This document shows positions 1 to 10,270 of a stretch of DNA of 64,000 bases, piece after piece. Made by a program: the position numbers and the translations under genes. Origin of the DNA: Gautieria morchelliformis (Eukaryota; Basidiomycota; Agaricomycetes; Gomphales; Gomphaceae); NCBI GenBank assembly GCA_015179125.1, contig WHVA01000002.1, positions 620,001 through 684,000 on the forward strand. Reading direction: 5' to 3'. The notes beneath the pieces are model-generated. The model was not told where the DNA came from. It saw nothing but the letters and a program-made list of their open reading frames with translations, and searched no databases. The first letter of the stretch is position 1, and the number at the start of each line of letters is the position of its first letter.

Positions 1-592
1 GAGGCATTGGTCTTATTGCATTGGCCTGAGCCGGCAATGCTGCCACTCCTGCAGAACCTACTACAGAAGGATTAGCTGCCTGTCTACCTCTTCCCAATTG
101 CTGCAATATAGCAGACTGCTCAGCAGCCTGAGCACGCAACTGTGCAATTCCTGCAGAACCAACCACAGGAAGATTGGGAGGTGGCCGTATAGGCTCCTGC
201 CTGTATCTTCTCACAGGCTGTGCTGCTGGGATTGCTGCTAACTGAGCACGCAGGGCTGCCACCTGCTGTCCAGGACTGGGATCCGGAGGACGTGACGGCC
301 CTGCAGGCATAGGAGGACGTGGTGGCCCTGCAAGGATAGGAGGACGTGATGGCCCAGCCACAGGTTGTTGAAAAGGATCAGCGACATTGCTTCTAGGAGG
401 AGGGCGAGGGATGGCAAAAGGCTGTGGTGGAGGGGGAGGCTGGTCCTGAGCTCTGACAGCAGCAGCAGCAAGTGCACGCGCTCTCCGATCAGTGGGCGAC
501 GTCATATGACCCTCTTGCTCCTCCCTTGCCCTTTCACGCTCCTGCTGACGATTTCTCTCTGGAGTAGAAGGATCCCTGAGAAATGTAGGCAT
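1..592 (-). CDS. gag-like Pro/Gln/Arg-rich ORF, runs off the left edge
   Basis: An open frame begins at the ATG at 592 (MPTFLRDPSTPERNR) and stays open to base 2, about 197 codons with no stop, so its C-terminus lies outside the window. The composition is very rich in Pro, Ala, Gln, Arg and Gly. Two units of the type AGPSRPP are repeated, and a second repeat pair contains VVGSAG followed by Ala/Gln-rich sequence. This resembles the disordered N-terminal part of LTR-retrotransposon gag proteins in Agaricomycetes, and the sequence upstream of its start is a direct repeat with an A-run. I see no zinc knuckle or enzyme motif inside the window. It could instead be a disordered host protein; the gag reading is an inference. 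Confidence 0.45.
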   Translation of the reverse strand, partial: MPTFLRDPSTPERNRQQERERAREEQEGHMTSPTDRRARALAAAAVRAQDQPPPPPQPFAIPRPPPRSNVADPFQQPVAGPSRPPILAGPPRPPMPAGPSRPPDPSPGQQVAALRAQLAAIPAAQPVRRYRQEPIRPPPNLPVVGSAGIAQLRAQAAEQSAILQQLGRGRQAANPSVVGSAGVAALPAQANAIRPMP

Positions 593-668
593 AAGCTTAG
601 AGGAACAATCAAGCTACCCCACTTCAACTTACATTTGCAAGCAGATGCTGTTGTTGTTAATTTTCCTT

Positions 669-892
669 GGGCAAAGTCAGGGGAATTTATTAATTTCTAA
701 TTAAATAAAAGTCAGACAGCTCACACCAGACCACAGAGAAATACATACATACCAAGGAAGGGACAGGGAGTTTGTTTGTTAGGCAAAGTCAAGGGAATTT
801 ATTAATTTCTATTTAAAAAAAAAAAAAAAAAAAATGTCAGATGGCTCACACCAGACCACAGACAAATATATGTACCAAGGAAGGGATGGGGA
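669..892. repeat. imperfect tandem duplication of about 105 bp with a poly-A run
   Basis: A block beginning GGCAAAGTCAGGGGAATTTA and ending ACCAAGGAAGGGACAGGGA (669-772) is repeated, with changes, at about 781-892. The second copy carries a run of 20 A at 815-834. It sits just upstream of the gag-like ORF on the minus strand, so it may be a leader or LTR-proximal duplication. Confidence 0.7.
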
Positions 893-954
893 ATTTTTTT
901 GATGAAAATATCCAAGTCTTCTTCGGCTATCCAACTGGAATAATTCCAGTAAAA

Positions 955-982
955 GGTCCTGGTCCTGGTCCTGGTCCTGGGG
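955..982. repeat. GGTCCT microsatellite
   Basis: Four and a half consecutive GGTCCT units. No gene association is visible. Confidence 0.9.
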
Positions 983-1189
983 AGATGTCTTCTTCAGCCA
1001 CCAGTAGTGCAAGTCAACACTGAAAGAACTGCAATGCAATTGTGGCTCCCTCTAAGGCAGCCTGGGATGATTACCTGGCTCCTTAGCAGAGAAAAAGCTG
1101 CCCCAATGAAGGGGTCAACCCCAATAGTTCACAGCAGAGATCTCCCTGGGAAGAGATCTTTTGTAGTCTACACTATATAGGCTATCTAT

Positions 1190-2327
1190 TAATTCACTCT
1201 CACGCAATTTTATTCTATCTAGAGGGCAGAGAGGAGAGGAGGGTGGTGGTGGAGTGCGCAAAAGCGGCTTCGCAGCGTTCTGCCAGCGCAGCGCGGCTTT
1301 GAGCGCTTGAGCCACCAGAACGCTGCGCAGCCTCGAGCGCTGGAGCCGGCAGACCGGCGTGAACCGCGGGTAGGGCGTAGGGCTCGCGGCTGCGCCGCTC
1401 GCGCGCTCCGCTGACAAACTAATGACCAAGCATTGGTCAGCAGGCCCACAACCACCCACCCCCCTCGTTTAACTCTTAGATTAGGCGCATTTACTAAGGC
1501 CTGGGAGGCATGGGATGCGTGGGTGGGTGTATGCGTATGAGGTAAGAGGTATGAGGTATGAGACGCAGAGCAACTTGAAAGCATAGGGAGTGTTATGTGA
1601 TGCTGGGTGCGTGCACCTGCCCGGGGGGTCGTCGGTATTCGTTCCAGGTGGGGAGGGGAGGAGAGAGGGGAGGGAAGTGCTGCCGACGCCGCGACGTGCG
1701 CCGTGGCGGCTCGACTAGACTACGTAATGACTGGAATGGGGGTGGGGCCGGGGTGTTGGGAGTGTATCGTGTACCGTGTACCGTGTATCGCGCGGCGACT
1801 CTGAGTACCGCGTGCCGTTAGACTCGGGGCGCGTATTGTGTTGTATTCCCGTACTGGTATCTCTCAGGCTCTCAAGCTTTGTAGTACATGCTACGCAATG
1901 TTCATATCCTGCATTCCTATACCCAATACACCAGTACACCAATCACCAATTCACCCAAACACCATGACAACATGACACATGCATGCCCAGGCCATTCCAG
2001 GCACTACAGGTGAAGACCATATATGAAGACCATGGTTACCGTGCGACTGCCTTGTGTTGTGTAGAGAGACGAACATCGAGTAGTTCGGCTAAGTCCAACG
2101 ATGCTCGAATAGGAAATGGTCAGTGCTTGCTACCTTACTCATTCTGAGACACGCATATATGTATGCACATATGTATAGTAGATATTCCCAGTGTCTATTT
2201 GCTGCCACTGGGAGGTAAGTGTATACCTTGTATAACAAGATGTATAGCTAACTGGCTTGTAGTTTAACTACTGTCTTTAGGTTATTAGCCCCAGCCCTAC
2301 CTTCTGAACGCACAATTTACAGTGACC
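1190..2327. other. non-coding stretch with a GC-rich segment
   Basis: No convincing gene. 1255-1420 is unusually GC-rich and contains an inverted pair GCAGCGTTCTG / CAGAACGCTGC (1272-1282 and about 1316-1326), plus two related blocks starting GAGCGCT. 1765-1800 is a degenerate run of GTACCGTGTATCG-type units. ORFs in this stretch have no recognisable product. Confidence 0.5.
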
Positions 2328-2631
2328 ATGCCAGCTATGTCTCTCAATAAAATGAATAACTACCAGTCAAGTACTGGTAGTGCCTACACTGTATTTCCAA
2401 GATTGCACCATGATAACTATTTTTCATGGAGTGCAAGCATGGAGTCAACACTGAGATATCTCAACAAGTGGGATGTCATCATAGGATGATTCCCCAGCCC
2501 AACATGTGCTGATTCGAAGGCTCCTACCAATGAGGAGCGAGAGCTAGAAGAGGCTTGGGGACTCCGGAAGGAGAGCGAATACACAGAGATAGATCTGCAT
2601 ATTGAAGATCAGCAGGGGGTCGCGTGAAGAA
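2328..2631 (+). pseudogene. Ty1/Copia gag fragment, stop-interrupted
   Basis: Reading from ATG 2328 gives MPAMSLNKMNNYQ, then a Copia gag signature: FPRLHHDNYFSWSASME followed by L-L-W (the 'NY..W...M...L' pattern of UBN2/DUF4219-type gag). An in-frame TGA follows WDVIIG at about 2487. Beyond it the frame continues, rich in Glu and Arg, and stops again before 2632. There are no protease, integrase or RT motifs nearby, so this is a dead fragment. Confidence 0.6.
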
Positions 2632-3565
2632 TATTACAGAAAGATGGGAAAGGCCATGTTCCAGCTGAAATCACACCTGGAACGTAACAAAATGAGCCAG
2701 CCCCCAGCTTCAGTCCCTCCTAATTCAGCCGACTGATTGGCAAAGGATACAACAATTCCGCTCAAAGATGGTTTCATGGAGAGCTTCAATGAAAGTGAGT
2801 TCATGAACTTGGAAGATGAACACATCCTCAAATGTGCAGATGGTGGCCTTGAAACAAATCTGCCTCTGGACATAACTGAGGCGTGCCCTAGTAAACCAGA
2901 TATGGGCAACTGCAAAGTCAGGGTGCAGTTTGGACGCAAACGCACACATAACAAAGAATTATGTATCGCATCATGTGGTGTCATATTGGGTAGGGCAACT
3001 TTCTATGGTTCTGAGGGGGCAAACAGTATTTGGGTGAGTCTATTTGATTGTGAACATGCTTCCCTAATTAATGTTATTGATAGGAGTTCAGGCGTGGGTT
3101 GTTTCCTACAAAGGCATCACTCCCAGAAGTTCTATGGATGGACACCAACTGTATAATCTCATCAATGCTTGCTGCAGAACACAACACATATTTTGAAAAC
3201 TGTGCTCTACCAGTCAATGTTTTCCATTACTAAGGCAAACACAAGAAGACAGATGTGTGGTGCACATAAAACTGTAACCCTATGCTTTGACCGGAACTTA
3301 GGACACCAGAAGGCCAGTGGCATTTCAACTCATCTATAGCAGAACAGACTAATGCCTGGTTGGGTGGATTTTTGCTTATTGTACAAGAGATGCCAGTGGA
3401 CAGGTATAATTTTTTCCTGGATGAGACGATACGGCAGTGCAACCTTATAATGGTCAGTGAACTCTGGAAACAAAAATCTGCACCTTATAACATCCCTAGA
3501 CATCAACTGCTTCATCCCAATCACCCTGACAATGTTTCCGCAGTAACTGATCCCTGATATGATTC
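2632..3565 (+). pseudogene. KDZ-transposon-associated CxC5/CxC6-type protein, degenerate
   Basis: Several frames carry segments of one known mushroom family. 2737-3156 encodes LPLDITEACPSKP, FGRKRTHNKELCIASCGV and ILGRATFYGSEG. About 3290-3540 encodes LRTPEGQWHFNSS, AEQTNAWLGGF, REMPVDRYNFFLDETIRQ and NIPRHQLLH, split by frameshifts and stops. These are hallmarks of the cysteine-cluster proteins that accompany Kyakuja/Dileera/Zisupton (KDZ) transposons in Agaricomycetes. The CxC cysteines that should precede this part are not visible. I infer a decayed, 5'-truncated copy with no function. Confidence 0.75.
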
Positions 3566-4119
3566 TCATGTATTCTATGATCAAAATAGGAAAATATAGC
3601 CCAGTTCAATTACCCAAGGTTGTGTGATCTCACTCCAAAAAAAATGGCTACAAGATATATTTAGGCAGCAGCAATGGTAACACAAGCATATTGAATACAC
3701 TGCTCAGGACATGATAGAAAAAGGATATGCATTGACTTGCATATGAGAGTGCATGGGGATGATATTGGGCAGCAGTGCATTCAATAATGAGTCACAGTGG
3801 GTCGGAAAAACCAGCAATATATGTGATGGGATGGCAACAGAAGATGCAGCAATGATAACAGAATAGGATGGGAATGCAGGTTTATAGTAGCTGGCCATGA
3901 TGGAATAGTATATATATAGTCCTCTGTGAATAGAATAAACTAGACATTAGCGCAAACAACACAGAGCGATGTCAATCTTACTCTGCACTCATTCATCGTC
4001 TGAATTGTTGAGTGTGATGAGCTCATTGCCATCATGAACACATCATCACCCACCCTTCGACACTCCAGCAGGCAGAATTCCTCTCTTGCCTGCAGAACAA
4101 TCAACAGACCAAAAAGCAT
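3566..4119. other. no gene seen
   Basis: AT-rich sequence without a supported coding region, between two retroelement or transposon remnants. Confidence 0.5.
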
Positions 4120-4509
4120 GTGTCTTTAGTCCTCTACTTCACCGATGCCCAGGTTGCCAACAGCCGCATCACCCACCACATTGCATTCCAAGGTTACCTC
4201 CATCCAACAACTAAATATGTTCATCGCCTGCCACAATGCTATAACTGTCACTGTTTTGGGCATTTTGCACGACTCTGCAAAAGGACAACATCCTGTGGCC
4301 ACTGTTCAGGCAGTCACAAGACGTGTGACTGCCACTGCCCCAATAAAGAAAAATGTGACACACCAGGACCATGCCGACATGCCGAACCAAAATGTGCTGT
4401 CTGTGCAGGTAATCACCCAGCAATCAGTCGGGAATGCCCAATACGCAAAGCTGCCCTAGACTGCCATTCACACAAACTTGCCGATGAAGGCCCACTTTAT
4501 GAGATCTAA
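4120..4509 (+). pseudogene. LINE (Tad1-like) ORF1 zinc-knuckle fragment
   Basis: A 129-codon frame contains consecutive CCHC-type knuckles: CYNCHCFGHFARLC (Cx2Cx4Hx4C), CGHCSGSHKTCDC, a CDTPGPCRH linker and CAVCAGNHPAISRECP. It is preceded by ITHHIAFQGYLHPTT, the spacing seen just before the knuckles in ORF1 of fungal Tad1-type non-LTR retrotransposons. It ends at a stop at 4509. No endonuclease or reverse transcriptase frame follows, so only the ORF1 C-terminal part survives. Confidence 0.7.
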
Positions 4510-4893
4510 GAAATGGCAATCATTATATCCTATGCTACTCCCCCCATTTTCCATCTCCCTGGCCGCTAGCCACAACATACAGTAACAGACCCGCACAATT
4601 TCATCTTCACTGCCATCCAATAATTTCTCCCCTGACGCATGACACTTCCACAGAACATCCAGACCTGTCCACACCTCATACTGCCAACTCTGATCACCTT
4701 CTTTGGACTTTGGCACTTGAGGCCGTGTCCATATGCGCCGGTATTACACCGACTCCTTATGGCTGGTAGAGGGGTCTCATCTTCACCACACTCATACTCA
4801 AGTCCAGTGAGACTTTTCTCCACGTGTCATGCAGTATAACTGCCATAGAACTCTCAGAACAGTAGTTAGACGCAGCTTACACAGTAGTACTAT
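4510..4893. other. no gene seen
   Basis: Short overlapping ORFs on both strands, none recognisable; probably decayed downstream LINE sequence. Confidence 0.4.
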
Positions 4894-4895
4894 AA

Positions 4896-6376
4896 GGTAG
4901 AGGACACCCAAAACCAGCACCCCATTACATAAGCATTTGGGCACCATCGACGATGGCCTACACGGCGCAAGCCTGATCGTATAATATAAATCTTTTTGCT
5001 AGAACCTTTTCCTATTCCATTGGGCTATCACTTGTTGCAGAGCATTTGTTGAAATTCTAAAAACTGACAGTGGAGTAAGCTTGACAATGTGCAGGTGGTA
5101 GAAAAATTATATTAATGTTTCTATGTTGATTTTGAGTGCTTTGCAGCAATTTACATTTTCCGCGAGGACCGATTTTGCACATCACGTGACCTTGGCTAAT
5201 TCCCAGGACATCCCGCTGAAAATCTTTTCCTGAGCCACACAACGCCATTCCTGCTTCCTTCCAGTCTCAGACTAGCTCCTGTATTGCCTCCCAAGTCGGC
5301 CCTGTGTTTAAGATCCTTGAGAATGAAGGGCTTGCAGAGTGGGATGAAGATGACCTGGACAATGGTTTGTCTAGATGCTGTCCTCCCTTGCAAATCAGCA
5401 CAGCTTTGTTCTATACTAATTGTACTAATATGTTGAAAAGTATGCAAACCATTCCACAAGATTCATTGATGCGTAGAGAAAAGGATTACATAAACAGTTC
5501 CCAAGCTGTCTGGGCTAACTAGTGATGGGCATGGCCTGGCCCAGGCCGTGAGCCGAGCCAGGCTGAGCCGCCAATAGGCCAGGCCAAGCCAGGCCAAAGC
5601 CGTTGGCGCATCCGGCTCCATGGCCCGGCTCAGGTTTTTCCAGGCCAAAGCCGAGCCAGGAAGCCGTGGCCTGGCGAGCACCTAAATACAGTACCTTCGG
5701 TCACCAAAAAGGGTATGTTTGCTCTGATACTGGTGGGTACATAACATTTTTCAATGATATGTAGTGTAGTTACAGTCGCCTTACGTTATTTTTGGTTTAA
5801 AACATTAATTTTTCTGTCATAGCGGACTTGTAAAATGCTTCCCTGTCATCGGCTACTACTCGGCTCGATGTTCCGCAACGTTTAGAACGTGGAATTTAGG
5901 AATTTAGCTCTACGGAAAGTCACCCAATGATGTATCTACACTTCGCAGGCATATGCGAGTGTCTCACAAGGTAATGGTATATATATCAGAGTTATTAACC
6001 TTACTAATCTATCCCACCAACAGGCCACGGCCCAAGCCAAGGCCAAGCCCGAGCCGAGCCAGGCCAAGTGCTAATGGCCTGGCTCAGGTTTTTAGCAAGC
6101 CAAAGCCAGGGTGAGCCAGGCCAAAGCCATGGCTTTCAGGCCAAGCCAGGCCGTGCCCATCACTAGGGCTAACCGGCAATACCAGTCATCAGATTCTTCC
6201 AAATTCTATACTATGGGAGCTGAAATAGGCAGGAAAAGGGTGAATAATTTAACTAGCTTGCCCTCTAATCCCCACCACTGCTGGGCCCACACTAAATAAA
6301 AATAAAAATTTCTGGTTGGATTTTGCGCTCACGTGACCTAGACGCCCACATTACATAAGGGTGTCGGGGGTGTCCT
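4896..6376. mobile_element. candidate TA-flanked inverted-repeat element, host of the hAT MITE
   Basis: The left end, after TA at 4894-4895, reads AGGTAGAGGACACCC. The right end, read on the minus strand from 6376, begins AGGACACCCCC and is bordered by TA (6377-6378). Both ends are followed inward by an ACACCC / CACCCC-type block and a TATGTAATG / ATTACATAAG block in inverted orientation. The match is imperfect, so this is tentative. It resembles the better-preserved TA-flanked elements at 27262-27852 and 51983-52590. The hAT MITE at 5520-6165 would be a later nested insertion. Confidence 0.35.
5520..6165. mobile_element. hAT-type MITE, 646 bp, with intact 8-bp target duplication
   Basis: The left terminus TAGTGATGGGCATGGCCTGG (5520-5539) matches the reverse complement of the right terminus ending 6165 with one mismatch. 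The element is flanked by identical 8-bp direct repeats GGGCTAAC (5512-5519 and 6166-6173). An 8-bp duplication and a TAGTGATGGG-type end are diagnostic of the hAT superfamily. Both subterminal regions are dense in GGCC/AGGCCAAGCC low-complexity motifs. There is no transposase ORF, so it is non-autonomous. Near 5887-5925 it contains TACGGAAAGTCACCC, the terminal motif of the MITE at 20999-21417. Confidence 0.9.
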
Positions 6377-6418
6377 TAGTGCCCCATAAGCGCCAAGCGC
6401 TTCGAGCACTCTAATTGA

Positions 6419-6447
6419 TTCTCTCTCTCTCTCTATCTATCTCTCTC
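6419..6447. repeat. CT microsatellite
   Basis: (CT)n interrupted by two ATs. Confidence 0.9.
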
Positions 6448-6450
6448 GCG

Positions 6451-6612
6451 GCTGTGACGGTGATGTTGAGCGCTGAGCTGTGCCGGGTGGCCCGGGAAAG
6501 CCCAGGGTAATCTGCGACGTGTTTGCTGTTTTATTTAGTATGCTATTATTAGAATGGGGATAGTGCGACGCGAGAATAAACCGCATTGGACATCTGGCAT
6601 GTTCTGATTTCT
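6451..6612 (+). repeat. dispersed repeat, copy A
   Basis: About 160 bp starting GCTGTGACGG and ending GGACATCTGGCAT. It recurs in the same orientation at 18041-18203, sharing GGAAAGCCCAGG, ATCTGCGACGTG and TATTATTAGAATGG. Unknown family; probably a fragment of a longer transposon. Confidence 0.75.
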
Positions 6613-7324
6613 ACAAAGTTTCCCTGTCAAATATTCAGGAAACCAGGAATTTCATAGAATTTCAGCCTGGCGCTATGTCTGGAATGCATTCAGGTGTGTG
6701 AGTAGACATTCATTGTCGAGCTATCATGCCGAGAAATAGAAATTGACACATGAAATTAATGCGACTACCTACGCGCGACATGACGAGCATGCGGCATGGT
6801 TCCACGTATGGTAACTAATTCGTAGGAGAAATTCGCAATTTATGTCTTGCCGTCTCATGTAGCTAGCATCTGGCGAGAACGCAAGGGCAAGCGGCTACAC
6901 TCTCCTCAGGGATCTGCGGACCAGGGAGCCTCATCATGCAAAAATGCTGGTGAATCAATGTAGTTACTCGTCCGTCCTCCCGACATGCTCCGCGCAGACA
7001 AGTAGACGCAGTCCACTCACCCGGCGACATCCCACAGATGACCACAGCGCTGACCTTCATATACCGTCCTGGTACCCACCAATCTAACACTGTATAACCT
7101 CAAGTGGAGTGGAGTCTGTTACATACCGATAATGAAAGTCAATCCCGTTCCGAGTCTTCTATCCAAGTCTGCCGAGTCTCTGAAACTTCGCTCTCCATTC
7201 CAAACCAAGCTTCGTCCCCCAAGCCTCACCACATTCCATCCCCGAAGCCTCGCGTCTCCATTTCTCTACACTTGCGCTGCTTTTCACGGCCTCGCTTCTG
7301 CGTTTCTAAAGTTAAAGCGCCGCA
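6613..7324. other. intergenic, no gene supported
   Basis: Short ORFs on both strands are unrecognised. The segment lies downstream of the acyl-CoA ligase gene, which ends at 7325. Confidence 0.5.
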
Positions 7325-9179
7325 CTAAAGCTTCGCCATCAACCTCTTCTCCTGCTCCTTCACACGCTTCAAAAAGGCCGCCTTAACGTGTTGCCTCTGG
7401 ATCTTCCCTGTCGCGGTCTTTGGTATCGCATCCGTGACGATAATCCTACACATCATATTCAGTCAACGTCATGTCCGCTCCACCACCGTAGTGACGACAC
7501 CATCCGATTAGATACGGACCTCTCAGGAACCTTAAACTGCGCGACCTTCCCGTACAACGCCTTCTTAATACGGTCCTCCGCGCCCGCGGGCTGGCCCGGT
7601 TTTGGCACGATGCCCGCCCACACGACTTCGCCGTATTTGACGTCTTCGACACCGAAGCACACGGCCTCAGCGACGCCGTCGACGTGCAGCAGGGCGGCGT
7701 CGACTTCGAGCGGCGAAATCTTCTCGCCACCGCGGTTTATGAGCTCTTTCAGCCGCCCGGTGAGCCTCAGATGCCCTGACGGGAGAATCAAGCCCTGGTC
7801 GCCGGTTCTGGTGATAGCAACACCAATGAGACACCGTGCGGACCCGGAGGGTGAGACCTGACATACCTGAACCACCCGCCTTCCCAGAAGGCCTCTTTGG
7901 TCGCCTTGTCATTGTTCCAGTACCCCTTCGTGATGTTCTCCCCGCGCACACACACCTCCCCCGTGTCGCCCTGCTGGACCTCGTTCCCACGATCGTCCCG
8001 TATGCTCACCTCGACGCCGACACCAAAGCCCACGGTTCCAGGGAGCTGATTCCCCGCTACGTTGCTCGTCATTTGGTGCGCGGCCTACCAACCCCCGCAA
8101 ATCAGTTTATCGCTGGGCATCTTAATAACGATGCAACGCGACTCGCCTCAGTCATGGCATACGCCTCGCAAACGGGCGCGCGAAACGTCGCCTCGAGGCG
8201 CTCCATGAGCACGGGCGAGAGGCTGCTCGAGCAGCTGCGTATGAAACGGATCGGGGGGACGCCCTCCTTTGGGAGCGGCGTGTCGAGGAGGACGGCGTGG
8301 ATCGTGGGCACGGCGGTGTACCATGTGCACTTGTACTTCACAAAGTCGGCCCAGAAGCGGGAGGCGAAGAAGCGCTCTGGGATGACCACGCTGCCACCTG
8401 CGCGGAGGGGCGCAAGGAGGCCCGCTAGCAGGCCGTGCACATGGAAGAGGGGCATGACGAGGTAGGATCTGTCTGAAGGGGTGAGGGCATAGGTGTTTAT
8501 GATGTTGGTTGTTGTGGTGAGGAGGTTGTGGTGTGTGAGGGGGACAGACTTGGGGCGGGAGGTCGTACCGGAGGTGTGGAGGACGAGGGCGACGTCGGAG
8601 GGGAGGGGGTCACCATTCGCCGTTACGGGGAGAGGCTGTGAGGCGCCTGAAAGTATCATGTGAAGATATGGCTGCCCCGTCGCCGATACGGAGAACTCGG
8701 CCGTGCGAACATCCGATTTCTTAGCGGCTTGGAGGGCAGCGAACGCACCCTTGTACTGAGGTGTAGAAGGGTCGAGCGAGGCGAGTCTGGGGAGGAGGAG
8801 GAGGACGGGTTTGGTGTCTCCAAGGTAGAACTCTACTTCCGAGGCTGAATAGACAGGATTCAAAGGGGCAGAGATTGCCCTGTGATGTGTTATCGATGGA
8901 CTAGCAGCGCAACTTGACTACACACCTAGCAATTCCGGTGCCCAGAAAGCCGACGACAAACTCGAGGCCGTTGACGAAGCTCATAGCGACGACGTCACCG
9001 GTCTTGACACCCAACTGCTGTGTAAGCGCATCGCGAAAGAGTTGTACTGAGGACCTGAGCTGGCTGTACGAGACCGCGACGTCGACAGGAGCGGGGAGGA
9101 TGAGCGCGGTGGGCGACCGTAGAGACAAGGTCGCTGGCTTAAGAAGGGTCGCGAGCGTTGTGATTGGCGTGCTTGGCAT
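7325..9179 (-). CDS. PCS60: peroxisomal acyl-activating enzyme, oxalyl-CoA synthetase-like (Pcs60/AAE3 family)
   Basis: Model: complement of 8926-9179, 8138-8879, 7867-8084, 7520-7807 and 7325-7445, four GT-AG introns of 46-74 nt, 540 codons; yeast Pcs60 is of similar size. ANL-superfamily motifs appear in order: the AMP-binding P-loop HTSGTTSRPKSVPLTH, PLFHVHGLLAGL, the AYAMTEAS adenylate motif, TGDQG with GRLKELINRGGEKISP at the hinge, and PKTATGKIQR with the catalytic lysine. The protein ends in AKL, a type-1 peroxisomal targeting signal. Members ligate CoA to oxalate using ATP (yeast Pcs60, plant AAE3), feeding oxalate degradation. The exact acid cannot be read from sequence. The intron-2 junction is least certain: the model leaves three extra residues (Arg-Ala-Ala) before HQMTSN. 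The gene is transcribed divergently from the Tah18 gene. Confidence 0.88.
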
Positions 9180-10270
9180 GGCTTCGGAATAGAGTCGCTA
9201 TGACGAGAATTAGCGCCGATCCAGTATCTCGGTGCAGTACGCATGGCGGAGTTGGCGCGCCATTCGCAGACAGTTGCCAACTGGAGTCAAATTCCCAGTC
9301 CTAAGGTAGTCCAGGTCAAAGCCGTACTGTCAGCCGTGCAGCCCCTTCGAAAAACACGCGAATTATCATCCACGTTTCACAATGTGGATGCTCCACGCAA
9401 CCACTCCGCTGTTTAGTCGCTGTTGTTCACTGGTGGCTGCTCGTGGGACGCCAGTGGTTCAGACAACGAGCGTGATGTTGAGACAAGAGCAGTCCTGGCT
9501 AATAGTCACATACTTGGAGTGCAGCAGCCGTCAGCCTTGGGTGAAGCCAGTGCGCCACGAGGCAGCCCGCTAGATAAGCACACAAGTGCGACCCCACGCT
9601 AGGAACGTGGTTCAGATCGAGCGCGACGTAAGTTGCAGACTGAGCAGGCGCTCAAGGAGTTGAAGGCCTGCGATACCGCTATCAGCTACAGTATGGACAA
9701 AGATACCAGTCACTGCAGTCGTGTACGTCCTCTCGGTGGCAATCGTCTTGGTGCACACAAGCAGACGCGTAAGGTTTAGACTGTGGAACCAGGTGAAAGG
9801 AGCTGGACGACGCAGCGTGATACCACGGTGAGCCCGACGTTGACAGCCTGTCGTAGAGGGCGCAAACCTCAGGACTGTGAGCTGGTGGTGAAGGTTCTGG
9901 TCAAACGTCTCGATAAGAAACACGGAGATTAGCCATATTTGTGGAAAAATGATGAAGACCTCCAGCTGTGATGTAGCCAACGCTGCGATGATGTGGCAGG
10001 ATGGTACCTAGATGATGGCGATAATCACCTACCGTTGGTGGCGAACGACACGTCCAGCGTCTACACCAGGCAACAGTTTCAACGGTGGCAGTCCTAGCCA
10101 ATATTCGCTCAACTGAATGGTGCGCCTAATATTTTCAATTCAGTTGGCTAATATCTATTGTAGCAAAAATACACGTCACGTGACACGCCCATATCGTGCA
10201 CGGCCAACATCGCCCGTCACCGACGACGTACGAGCCTATTTTCCCCACAGACTTACGTCAGCTGTGGATC
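9180..10270. promoter_or_regulatory. 1.1-kb divergent intergenic region
   Basis: It separates the start codons of the ligase (-) and Tah18 (+), so it should contain both promoters. No ORF here has a recognisable product. A truncated copy of the short inverted-repeat MITE described at 24010-24111 lies at about 10096-10169. I could not define promoter elements. Confidence 0.4.
10096..10169. mobile_element. relic of a short hairpin MITE
   Basis: The inner halves (CTCAACTGAATGG, GCGCCTAATATTTTCAA, TCAGTTGGCTAATATCTA, TGTAGCAAAAA) match the element at 24010-24111. The left outer arm is diverged or lost. Confidence 0.7.

Noticed and set aside
1115..1584. Overlapping minus-strand ORFs of 114 and 121 codons
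   Set aside because: They lie in a GC-rich inverted-repeat segment, have odd composition and no motif.
7836..8465. 209-codon + strand ORF
   Set aside because: It is antisense to the acyl-CoA ligase exons, which carry clear family motifs. It is a shadow of high-GC codon use.
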